NCBI GenBank assembly: GCA_003116995.1
Contig: BDSL01000005.1
Coordinates: 496,001 to 560,000, forward strand
Length of the DNA stretch: 64,000 nucleotides
Source of the DNA: Yamagishiella unicocca
Taxonomy: Eukaryota > Chlorophyta > Chlorophyceae > Chlamydomonadales > Volvocaceae
Direction: 5' to 3'
Below the pieces are notes generated by a model. That model was not told the DNA's origin and made no database searches. It worked only from the letters and a program-made list of their open reading frames with translations. Below, piece after piece: positions 32,873-44,774 of the stretch. A program made the position numbers and the translations under genes. The stretch's first letter is position 1; each line of letters starts with the position of its first letter.

Positions 32873-35800
32873 ATGCCGTCGGCCACCCGCCGGCCGCGGC
32901 GGAGCTCCTGCATAAGCGCAGGCTGCGGAGAGCATTCATCGCTTCTAATAGCCCTCATAATCAGCGTCGTAGTGCGCTGCGCAGCAGCGAAAGGCGACTT
33001 CATCCATTTGCGAAGCGGCCGTGTGGACCTCAGGTATGTAAAGGCAGAAGCCCACGAGGGGATAGCTATACTAACAATTGTTTCGGTGGATGCGATTTGC
33101 CGCGATTTGGCAGCAGCGCCCAAAGCAAACTTGGGGCATATTAGTGGACCCGTACGTGCCGGTGCCGCGGACGGCATATTCACCAGCTCTGTGACAAGTG
33201 GAATGCTGCGATGTGATTCACATGCCTGTGCGGCATCGAGTTGATCACCTGGGATTAACGTCGCTTGGTTTCCATCGCGGACTCCAAGGGCCCTACCTAC
33301 CTCCGTCCTTAGTTCAGCAACTTAAGTGCGCGGCGATCGTAGTGCTGGGGTAAATGGTAAGCCAAAGTAACGAGAAGATGGTCTCTGCATGATCCAACAA
33401 CACCAAAGTACTCAGGCAGCCTCGTATTACTCGGAATTAAGGAACCATTTAGGGCGGCGGGAAGGCAGCGCTGATAACGTGCCATTGGTGTGCGATTAGT
33501 GCAGGCACAGGGACAGGTTACGATACCTCACTCTTATAGACGCCATAGACACACAACCCCGCCTGCCGTTTCATGGTTGTTCATGCATCTCCCCTCTCCC
33601 CGCTCACTGTACAGGCCAGCAAAGGACATGCCACTGTTGGGGGGCAGCTCAGGCAAGGAAAACGGCGCGACTAATACTGATGGACTGCCAGCTGGTGCCA
33701 ATGTCAACGGCCAAAAGCTATACCTCATTCAGTACACCGAAGGTATGTACCTATCACCATGTCCTTCACGTAGTGCCGTTTCGGCGTTGCCCTCCAGATG
33801 CAAGATGGCATGTTGCGTGTCGTAGGCGCGTACGTGAAATCGTACGGCACATTTACGCAGCGTACGGCGGCGCATGCACATCGCACGGTGCGTTTACACA
33901 GGGCACGGCGCAATTACACATAGTACGGCGGGCTTGCGTGCAAAAAATTCGGCACGACAGCTGGTTACATCGGCCTGCAAGGAAGCTTGCGTGGGGACGA
34001 TGTCTTCGCGCCCGCTTGGCTCCTTTCCTCCTTGCTTGCTCCCAGCCACTCAAAACCTCAACCACCCCACGATTCGTATCTGTTACCCTCATATCCATAT
34101 ATGCGTTCGTACATGCCTACAACGCGCTTGCCCACCCGCCCGGCCTGCAGGTTCTGAGGATTTGCTCCGAAGCGAGTTGGTGTCCAAGGGTGCTAGCGTG
34201 CTGTCGTACATCCCAACCGCCACGCTGCTCGTCTTCGGGCAGCCGCAGGATGTGATTGGCGCGGCAAAGCGCAACGGTGCACTTGTGGTGCGTCGTGACG
34301 AGGCCGGCAGCTTGAACTCTAAGATGCATTTTTTAATGGCCCCAAAACTACCAAACTCGTCTCCAAAACCACCAAGTCCTAATCCTTTCTCATCTATATT
34401 CTGCTGTCCTGCTGCCTGTTGGTCATTGCATTTACCGGGAGACGCTCACAACATGCAGGCGGATTACGACTCAGAAAGCAAGATTTCGCCGGAGTCGGTC
34501 AACGCCGTGGAGGCTGCCAGTCCGGCCCGGAGGCGGCGACGGCGGCGGTTGCTGCAAAAGAGCAGGCGGGCCCTTCGGGATAATCTCGCCGGTGCAGACG
34601 ACAGCACGGGCGCAGGGCCCGACAAGCTCACTGAGCTTGTGGCTGAGGGGTTGCAGAACCTGCAAACATGGAGCCTGCGTCAGAGCCGGCACGGAAAGCA
34701 CGTCGGCTCTAAAACCTGGGCAGCTTCAGCTAGGGCCTCAACGAACGACGATGTACCCAGTACGGTCGTCGGGAGCAGAGCACGTGCTCTGGGGTCCTCA
34801 GATCCTAATCTGGTGCTCCTGGACTTCACCGGGAACGCAGCCCGTGCTCCGGTTGCAGCGGCGTCGGACGCTGACTTGTACAGCATCAACGCCCACATAG
34901 TCACCGGCCTGCCCGCTGACACCTTGAGGGCCGCCTTCCAGGAGTGGCCTCCTGCTCTCGCTGAAGCCCTCGGACTCACCGACGTTACGGATCCCTGTCA
35001 GCCGCGCGCTTCGGATGACGCGCTGTACGGCACTGCCGCGGCGTGGCTGCAAGTCTACGTGTGCGCCGAGGTGAGTGAGGCACACGTATCAACAACTTAC
35101 ATAACACATACAAAAACAAATTCCCTTTCGTGATACAAATACTGAACACAGTCGCGTAGTTCGTTGTGAGGCTGCACAGCTGCGAGCAAGGAACATTAAT
35201 GCTGCCATGCAACGGAATGGGGATGCGCGGTGCAGATTGATTGATTGCAATGTCTGGGTTTTGTTCGCCGTCCATAACTTGTGTATGCTGTTGATGAATT
35301 GCGTGTCCCACTCGGGTGCGTCGTTATTAGTTGTACCTTCACTTATGTTGCGTAATGCTGTTGTGATCGTCGCTTGTCTAGCATACGACCGCCGTCGCTG
35401 GACCGTGGCGACGGCGTGCCGCACGGGCTGCCTTGCCGTCATTATAATCTCGTACCCTCCGCCGTGGTACACATCTTGGCCGTACGCAGGACATCCAAGA
35501 TACCATCTCGTGGTTTTCAACCTTCCCGACGGTCACCTGGGTCACCCCGGCTTTACGGGCACAAGTTCGAAATGCGGCTGCTGGCTGGGTTACCCAAACA
35601 GGTGCGGCCGCTCGCGCACGTACCTGGACACTTTTGTTGCGGCTGAGCAATCTTTGCAAACGTTTTGGTTATTGCACTTGTACAGCTAAAAGTGAGGTAA
35701 GTAATACTCTAGCGGTGGCTGGTTCGAGCGGGCAGGCTTCGGACGCAGCCTGTAGAAGGAATAAGCAAGCGCAGACATAATATCAGCAGCAGGGCCTTAC

Positions 35801-38800
35801 TTTTGGGTTGTCAGTGGCTGGGCTTCCGTGCATGAATGGGTTCTGATTGATTGCCGCGCTGTGCGCATGAACTGCAGGCGGCATCACGCTCGATCGTTAC
35901 AACAATCCTATGGCTGCGCTGCGGCCTTACTGGGGCGCCGGCATCCGGGGGGAGAACGTCGTCGTTGGGGTAGGCAATGCGCGTCGTCCCATCCACCTGC
36001 TGTTGCGCTCTCTTCGGTCGCCGCTCGAGTGCGTCAGCTAGGAAGTGGCTGTGACATAACAGGCGTCCTAACCAGTACTAGCGTGTGTATGGTTTGTGTT
36101 CAGGCATCCTCAGTGTCCGTCTATTGATATTTGCGCACGCATAGGTAAGAGCATCGCTTACGATTCGCGTGCACGTAGAATGCCAATAACGGATACTACT
36201 AGAAAGTAAAGATAAACATGCACTTTCCAAGGAACATCATTAAGGGTTGTAGGCCATTCTTTATTTACCTGTTGCACTCCCTTACGTAATCTTCTGAATG
36301 CAGGTGGCCGACACTGGCATTGATTTGAGCCACTGCTACTTCTTAGACGACAGGTACGACCCAGGAAACCTCAAGAACAATTTGAGCGGGAGCCCTCTTC
36401 GTTGGAAACTGGACCATAGGAAGGTCGTACAGTACGTGTTGCCATGTAAGTCGAGCCCTCCGCGAACCTCGCAATTTACCCGCCGTCAGGTGTCGTATGC
36501 ACTAGTGGCCTTGATTTATCGTATGGAGTTCACCACGCATATGGCTGTGCAGTTTGACAGGATGCCGCGGGCGCGGTGCATGAGGTACAATTTGCTAAAA
36601 CGTGGCGCTCGCTGTTTACATCCGGTTAATATTCCCGGATTGCAGGGACCGACTCGACCTATTTCGGTGATGAGTCCGGCGGCCACGGAACGCATGTGTG
36701 TGGCAGCATTGCCGGATCACTTCAAGGTGTAAACCTGAGCACCTTCACGGAGGATATCTCCACAGGCTCGGCGCCGCTCGCCAAGCTCAGCTTCGTCGAT
36801 CTTGCCCGCCCTGGCTCCGCCAGCTTGTCCATACCAGCGCCGTATGACCAATACCTCATGCCCGTAAGTCTGCACATCCTAATAAACAGCTTGTCGACGG
36901 TCGCTAACGGTCGCTAACTGTCGCTAACTGTCGCTACCAACGAGCAACACCGCATCCATCGCGTACCTGTTGGCGCCCTCCACGTGGTCTTCCCTGCCCG
37001 TTCCGTGTGACGGTCTTACCGCTGCCTCCAACCATCAATAATCTTTCCTTTTGCGCTCATCGCGGTCGATTGTTCACGTGTGACGCAGCGCCATTATGAG
37101 GCGGGGGCAAGGATTTCTTCGGACAGCTGGGGATCCGTGGGATCATCTGCAGTTGCCTACGACTCCGATGCCATTAGCTTCGACATTTACGCCTGGAGGA
37201 ACCCCGACTTCGTGAGCTTGCTCGCATCCAGCAATTACGGTAGGTTCCGCCAGCTGGACAGAGGATCAACCCTAGCCTTATTTCGGTTAGCCAGGTGGCC
37301 AAGGACGAAGCAACCTACCCTTATACCGTGTTGCTATCGTTTTGTCGCGCAGCTGGATGGCATTACTCGTCCTGACCAAAACAACCCTTACGGACGCGCG
37401 GGATACCGGCCGATGGCTGTGTTAGCGCATCCTGGACGGCTGCTTCGTGACGCACGGAAGCGATAACATTAACTACCGTATCAGTTCTGCACATGGGCCT
37501 TACTTACTGCTAGCACGGCGACACAGGCTATCACCACCGCGGCATAGACGATGCAATGCTGGCTTGCCGTGCGCCCTTCTGCGTTCTGTGCCACCAATTC
37601 GCCTGACGTACGTGTTCGATGCTGGCTGCGTCCGTGCAGGGGCTAACGGAAGGATGGTGACTGTGGCATCTCCAGCAACTGCCAAGGTAGGCTACGACTC
37701 TAATCGGGACTAAGCTTCTGTTCGTCATTTCCTCCAAGCGAGGACGATGTGTGCTACTGGAGTGCTACACAAAGCTAGGCCCCGCCAAGCCTCTGTCCTC
37801 AACTCACCTAAGAGGAACGAACGCCTCCTTATGCACCCATGCGTCTATCTCGCAGAATGTCATCTCCGTGGGAGCAGCGGTCAACCATCCTAAAGATGTA
37901 TCCAAGTTTGGGGAGCAGTACATGTTCCTGTTCCGATACCGTGACCCAAGTACCGCCCTCCAGTCCACTGCGGTACGGGATCGCTTGATTTGTTCACCCG
38001 TTATACGAGGTCGGCACGGTTGTTTCCTATGACATCGAAGCCACCGGTGCAGCAAGCTACAAGATATCGTATCCGTTGAGCTGCTTTGCACATATATATT
38101 TCGCTTTGACTGATTGCATGTTCCGGCAGACAAATTGTGTTATGCCATGGTTATGTGGAGTGCGTGAACATACCGCAACCTGTTACGCATGCACCAAAAA
38201 CAGTTTGCCTGTCCCCGATTTATGTTTGCAGCTGTGGCCTCGTGGCGGCTCTTCTGTACAGGATTGGTACAACTTCTTAGCGTACAGGGTAAGTCGGCCG
38301 GCGGTTGACCAACCATACCAAGCTTGTATTATGCTGCACACTGGCACGCGACAACTCTACCGCACCAGTCCCCTATTCCATGCCGCACGATGTGGTAACA
38401 AGTTGCTTGCCCAGCCTTCTCGTACACTCCGTCGTCGATTTGGCGCCTTGTTTGTGTATGTGCTGTCCACAGGAGGTCCCAGTTGTGCTGGCGAACCCAA
38501 TTGGAGCTTGCAGCAGCCTCGTCGGAACCTACACGGGTGCCATCGTCCTGGTCGACCTAGGGCAGTCGAGCTGCTCATACAACACGCGGGCCAACTACAC
38601 CCGTCTGGCCGGTGCATCTGCTGCGATCTACATGCGGCCTGACGGCGGGTTCACTTCCGATTCGATATCGTCCATTACCTCTGCGATCCTCTACACGCAT
38701 ATCACAAAGGTGGGCCGCGTTGCGAACACGTGCACCGGCGGCGGATGTCCTTTGCATCGGCGGATGCCTTTTGCACCGGCGGATGTCCAGTGTACCGGCG

Positions 38801-41800
38801 GATGTCCTTCCTGGCAACCGAGCGCGGTGCGGAGATGCGTGCTTACCTTGCAGAGACACGGGTGTCCTCCCTCGGGGAAAGGCTAAGCGTCACTGTGTCC
38901 CTTGTCCTGTCGCACCGTTGAAACGCAGTCCCACGGGCAATGGATCACCCAGATCCTGTCGAACAGCTCCAACTACAACGTCCACATGACCTTCGCTTAC
39001 TACGTAAGTGGTCGCGGAGGAGGGATAGGTGCTAGTGATCGCGCTGTGCAATTGGAAGTCGTGATTTGGACGGGTGAACATGCGCATCGTGTCGTCCGTT
39101 CCCCCTTACTTTGCAGCCTATTGTCAACACGGGTATCGACAGCGTTGCGAGCTTCTCAAGCTACGGCCCAATGCCGGATGGGCGGTTCAAGCCCGATATC
39201 GTGGCTCCAGGCGCGTTGGTGCAGTCGGCGAATTCAGCCGCAGCGATTGTTAGCGGAGCTACAAGTAAGTCGATGGGCGTGTTGGCTGCAACACTTACCA
39301 ACTGCGTGCTCAATTCCACGCACAGCCCTGGCCTGTCGTGACTAATCACGTTAGCGTTTTTGTGCGCACGTTTATATAAACCCCTCAACCTGTCGATTAC
39401 CCCGTTAGTAAGAGTTGGCTGACGACCTTGACCAATCGATACACCGCACGCAGGGAGCACATGTTCAAACAGCACCATGTACTTGCAAGGGACATCTATG
39501 GCTACACCCGTGGTGTGTATCCGGTCATTGGGTTGTACTCTCCCACGGGGGTCAGGACATTTTGGACCGTACCAACAATAAACATCGCATCAGCTGGGCC
39601 TTGTATGGGCGTCGCAATCTGTCGTAGTGCTGCCAGTAGGCAGGGTCGCGATCGTCCCTTGGAATTGGGGCTCAGGCAACGGCGTGATCTCACCATCTTA
39701 ACTTATTTTTTTATCGAGGTATGGGAAGGTTATAAGTCGAGAAACATACCGTGACGTACCAGCGGGTTCCTGGTCGACCAGAAGAATGGGGCTGTGTGTG
39801 GGGGTGCGTCTGCTTGCTTGCTTTCACTAACTCGAGAGAGCATCGCGTGGGCGTGCATTGAAGCATGTACGGATTGTAGCCGTAACCGGCACCGTAAACG
39901 ACTGCCGTTCTGCACGCAGGCGTCGGGACATCTGGCCCTTGTGAGGCAGTACTTCAGGTACGGCGAACGTGCACACGTGGGGCCAGTTGACCAAGAGCAA
40001 AGGAACAGGAACTGTCTGTCTTAGCCTGCTTTGTGCAGGTCCTGGGATTTATCCAAAGCGCGTCTTTCTAGCGCAGGATGTCATTGCTGTAAGCCTTTAG
40101 TTAGTGGAAAAGGCAAATCGGATGAGAGGCGCCCGTAGGTTGCGATATGGAACAGCTTGAGGGGCTTATGCCATCTCGGCTTACAATTGACGCTGACGCC
40201 CATTAGCCGTTAGCTCGGCCCACCTGCCTACCTACCTGCACTACCTTGGAATGGCCTTACGTAGCATTCAGGCATGGCTGTACAATATAACTTCCCCCAG
40301 ATACTTCATCCTGATTTCTATTGATGTCCCTTTGGACCTTGTTGTGTGACCTTGCCAGGGATGGCTTCTATCCTAAGGGTGACAAGACGTCTGTGGAAGC
40401 GGCAGGCTTTGACCCTTCCGGAATGCTTCTCAAGGTGCGGACGCTCCTGTGCTGCCTCAACTCTGTGCATGCCCGGGCGCGCTTCACGAGCATAGGTCAG
40501 CGGGTGCACTGACCTTTCATGTGCGTTTGGCCTTACCGTTGTTGCTTCGCTCCTCGATGCTGTGACAGGCCGCCGCTATTGCTGGTGCCAAGTCGCTCAA
40601 GGTACGATGGGGGCGGGGATGTACATGGCAGGGCATCACCAGGGCTGTTTGCCTCCCTCCCAATAGGCTGTGATTGCAAAGGCGCGCGAGCCAGCATTTC
40701 ACTGATGATAAGTACCAGGTGCCACTGCTGCCTTCACTCCAGCGCCATGTCGCAGTGCCAACGCGCTGCACTAGACATGTAACACGTGCGGCGAGTTGGG
40801 ATGCGTTGGAGCAGCCAGTCCAAGGGTCACACAAAATGGCATACGTGAGCCAACAGCATCTCCCACCAGCTGTCTCGCCCACGTGTCTCCCAGCATCTCC
40901 CACCAGCTGTCTCGCCCACGTGTCTCCCAGCATCTCCCACCAGCTGTCTCGCCCACGTGTCTCCCAGCATCTCCCACCAGCTGTCTCGCCCACGTGTCTC
41001 CCAGCATCTCCCACCAGCTGTCTCGCCCACGTGTCTCCCAGCATCTCCCACCAGCTGTCTCGCCCACGTGTCAAAACGCGTTTCCCAGCACAGTCGTTTG
41101 ATGATGCGAAATGACTAAGCGGTGCTTCCGTGTCTCGTATGGCTCTCGTTCTTTCAGGGCGGCTACGCCCTGCAGAGCGGAACAGTAATGGACTCCGCAC
41201 CAGACGGCTACCAGGTGAGTCCATGCTCTGCACAGCAACGCCGTCCCACTAGCTTTGATGTCCGCTGCGCTGATGGGTTAGATATCCACTGTGCTGCAAT
41301 GTCACTTGCGTGTACACAACGTTTGACTGCGGATGTTAAATGGGTGTAGGAAGTGGGAAAAACATATGGTCGGGCGATCTTGTGATTAGAGACGATGTGC
41401 AACGGATGCTAACAGCGGCCTCCAAGTCGGGTTAGAGACCCCGGATAGCTATGTTCTCGATTTTATATGTGCACCCTATGTCCACCCATATTCTTCCACA
41501 TGTTCAGGGTTGGGGGCGCTTGGACATGAGCGGGGCGCTGCCCCTGCCGGGTCTCACAGCCGCCAAGTTCAGCCTCCAGGTCGCCGACTGGGGACAGATC
41601 AAGCATGGTGACGTCATTTATCTGAAAGGAATCCGAGCAACGGGAACGGGGTAAGCAAGCCCTGGCATAGGATCCTTCCAGAACCACAATGTACTACCGA
41701 CTGTTAACAGCAGGCCTCTTCCACGGGCCACACTAAAAGGGCATAAAGCGGGGTTGCGAGTGGACAGCGGAAAGGGGCTAAGGAGGCAAAGGACGTCCTA

Positions 41801-44774
41801 CGAGCACCCCTCACCTGTGCTTCCGTCACGTTCGCAGGCCAATCCTGGCCGCCTTGGTGTGGCACGACTACCCGGGGGCTTTGATGGCCTCCACGGCGCT
41901 GGTCAACGACTTGGATCTTCGTTACACTGTCAACAACGGTCCCTTGACGACGACGCGCGAAGGTAAAGTCGGTCAATTCGCTACTCCGATGAAGCTCAAG
42001 GGAGGGTGACAGGCAGGGGAGGGCCCCCTGTCATTTGGATGTATGTGCGCCTGCTGCCACCTGCATAACTTACCATGTCGCTAGCCACATAACGCTACCT
42101 CCCTTACTTCTTAGTAATGGTTTGTTGGTTTGTCAGCACAAAACCCTTGCGGGCTAGCGGTTGTCGTCTGAAACAACGTACGGCGGCGGTGTGCGCGCTT
42201 ATCCCACCAGATCATGTGAACAACGTCGAACGAGCTGAGCTCGCCAGTCCAAGCCTTGGAGATGAAATCACATTCGTGGTTCAAGGGACGAGCATCGTAC
42301 ACAACCTGCTCACCGGAACGGACAGACAGCTGCCCCAGCGTTGGGCCCTTGTGGTTGTCGGGCACTTCACTGGTGTACTCAAGACACCTTACAACCAGGC
42401 GTACGTGCGCCCCCAGAGGCTTGCGGTGAGCATGCTGCACCCACGCTTTTTGCTTGGGTAATCCAGGCTACCCTGTGGCAGTTGACGGTTACCGATAATA
42501 TATATTTCCATTTGCATGGCGTGCTCCTCGCAGCAATTTGCTGCACAGGCGAGCAACGACATCGGCTTAGCGATCGGCATCAGTGGAGGTGCTTGTGTGG
42601 ATGTCCAGGGCGCCTCGGCCGTTGTCTCGACGTCTTGCTCTCAGCCGTACGCCTTCACCTTCAGCGAAGAAAAAGGTGCGCCATCGGTTTTGCAGTGTAG
42701 CACGTAAAGTGCCGAGTACTGGCATGCCGAGTCAGGGCACCTTCCTCAGTGCAATGTCTTGGTCCCGTGCACGGACCGGTCTCCCTTACAGCGAACAGAG
42801 CGTCGGGTATTGCATTGGGATATTACGTTATATGTCGCAGCGGCTTGTGCCACAAGAGGTTATATTTGCCTTCAGTGGAAAACCTTCGATTCAGTGGCAA
42901 TCGCGTCCATCGCGGCAGCAACGATCTCAGCGACAACCCAGTGCTTTCCATTTCCTTCCTGCTTTCGTAGATAACGTCACTTCTGGCTACTTCTACATCG
43001 TCAGGGACGGCCAGGGCAGATGTATGAGCTTCAACAGCAACTCGTCTGTGGCTCTTTCTACGTGCGATGGCGATGCCAACAAGCGACTGGCAGTCTTCAG
43101 GAACCCTTACAGCGACGGGTGAGTTCCGTACAGTTTTATTGCACCAAAGCACACACAGGTACCGCGTGTTTTGGATGCACCTGATTGGATGCCCCTGACT
43201 TGGCCGCTTTGTGTCCTTGCAGGCAACTCTTGCAGCTGGTTCCAAAACAAGCCTTAGGGGTCGGCAGCGACGACCGGCTGTGCCTGCGGCAGGGAGGAGT
43301 GGCTGCAACCAGCAACCTGATGCTCACGACTTGCAACGAGAACGACATGTACCAAGGCTTCTTACTGTCGGTGTCAGTGAACAGGCCGCCTCCACCTCCC
43401 CCGAGCCCATCCCCACCCAGCCCACCTCCTCCGAGCCCATCCCCACCCAGCCCACCTCCCCCGAGTCCATCCCCACCCAGCCCATCCCCACCCAGCCCAC
43501 CTCCTTCACCGCCACCATCACCAGGGCCCAGCCCACCGTCGCCATTACCACCCAGCACACCGCGTCCCCCCAGCCCTAAGCCACCGGTGCCGAATCCTCC
43601 GAGCCCAAGCCCAGACATGCCCGCGCCTCCAAGCCCATTGCCGCCATCCCCGCCCCCCAGCCCCAACCCTCAGTTACCACCGCTGCCGCCCCTGTTGCCA
43701 CCATCACCCATGCCTCCAAGCGGACCACCACCGCCAAGCCCCAACCCGCCCTTACCACCGCCGCCAAGCCCCAACCCACCCTTACCACCGCCGCCAAGCC
43801 CCAACCCGCCATCACCCAAGCCACCGAGCCCGCCCCCGCCTCCGGACCCCAACCCACCGTCACCGAAGCCGTCGCCCCCCTTCCCACGCCCGCCCCCGCC
43901 CCCGAGCCCGATACCCCCGTCGCCCAAGCCTTCCCCCCCCATCCCACCGTCCCCCAAGCCGCCGCGGCCCCCAAGCCCAAAGCCTCCATCGCCAAAGCCG
44001 CCGCCCCCATGGCCACCATCGCCGAAACCGCCCAGGCCCAATCCACCGTCACCGCGGCCGCCACCACCATCGCCAAAGCCTCCAACCCCGCCTAAACCGC
44101 CAGGCCCCCGACCCCCATCACCAAAACCTCCACCCCCGCAGCCGCCGTCGCCAAAGCCTCCAAGCCCTAAACCGCCGTCGCCGAAGCCACCACCTCCTCT
44201 GCCGCCGTCGCCAAGACCGTCTCCCCCTTCGCCACCTTCACCTCCAAGTCCGAAACCGCCGTCACCAAGACCTGAGCCGCCATCGCCACCGCCGTTGGCT
44301 CCAGCAACCCCAGCGCCATCGGCACCGACAGCACCGCCACCAACACCAATAGCACCGTTGATGACACCACCGATGACACCACCGCCAGTGGGACCATCTT
44401 CGCCAGTGGGGCCTTCGGCGCCATCGGCAACGACCGCCACTGGTGTCTTGGGCGTTACCATAGGACGTTCGGGAGGTACAAAGGAGCCAGCTGACGGTGA
44501 TAGTGCCATTGGTGCCTCCAGCAGCAGCTCATCCGTCGCTAAGGGGCTAGACGCATCCGAAGGCGCGCAGGCCGGTTTTGGTGTTGTCAACAGCGGATTG
44601 CAAGGCGAAGATCCTGACCAGGCGGAAGGTTCCAACAAGAAGGGCTTGGCCACAGGTACAATTGCCGCAATTGTTTGTGGTGTCGTTGCGGGCCTTGTGG
44701 TCGCTGGGGTCGCCGTTGCGGCAGTGCGCTGGAGGCAGGCGAGGCTGCGGTATACACGCGTGACGCCACAGTAG
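32873..44774 (+). CDS. membrane-anchored subtilisin-like serine protease with Ser-Pro rod
   Basis: About 26 exons, ~1680 residues. Exons: 32873-33033, 33615-33742, 34151-34287, 34459-35070, 35490-35601, 35878-35969, 36304-36445, 36646-36863, 37089-37239, 37640-37686, 37856-~37980, ~38231-38290, 38473-38709, 38929-39003, 39117-39264, 39454-39512, 39920-39957, 40359-40434, 40569-40601, 41158-41214, 41508-41650, 41838-41962, 42211-42425, 42534-42675, 42971-43118, 43223-44774. Splicing at 37890-38290 is unresolved. Order: signal-type helix ([17 protein letters not shown]), propeptide with a run of seven Arg, then the S8 domain with Asp in VADTGID, His in GGHGTHVCG, a PA-like insertion, and Ser in [10 protein letters not shown]-terminal beta-sandwich (LVNDLDLRY) and a three-repeat beta-trefoil follow, then a ~300-residue PPSP-rich rod, a transmembrane helix ([20 protein letters not shown]) and a short basic tail. 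It resembles the volvocine wall-lytic/hatching subtilases (sporangin, VheA); orthology is not established. Confidence 0.9.
33838..33945 (+). repeat. degenerate ~22-bp tandem repeat in subtilase intron 2
   Basis: About five imperfect units beginning gtacggc or gcacggy and followed by a cacatttacgcag-like segment. Confidence 0.6.
36890..36940 (+). repeat. 11-bp tandem repeat in intron
   Basis: Four copies of gtcgctaacgg/gtcgctaactg in the intron after exon 36646-36863. Confidence 0.85.
38738..38815 (+). repeat. ~18-bp tandem repeat in intron
   Basis: Four units built on gcaccggcggatgtcctt, slightly diverged, in the intron after exon 38473-38709. Confidence 0.8.
40857..41072 (+). repeat. 37-bp minisatellite with CACGTG, subtilase intron
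   Basis: Six near-identical head-to-tail copies start every 37 bases (40857, 40894, 40931, 40968, 41005, 41042); the last is truncated. Each carries the palindrome CACGTG. They lie in the intron between exons 40569-40601 and 41158-41214. Confidence 0.95.
43384..44290 (+). repeat. Ser-Pro-rich coding repeat (extensin-like rod)
   Basis: Repeated [10 protein letters not shown] codons inside the last exon of the subtilase. In volvocine algae such runs are normally hydroxylated and glycosylated to give stiff wall-type rods. The antisense frame is open and Gly-rich but is only a shadow. Confidence 0.9.

Noticed and set aside
40857..41072. Possible CRISPR array
   Set aside because: Direct tandem repeats without unique spacers, in a eukaryotic intron.
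40517..41233. Minus-strand 238-codon repetitive frame ([17 protein letters not shown])
   Set aside because: Translation of the 37-bp intronic array; no domain and it overlaps genuine subtilase exons.
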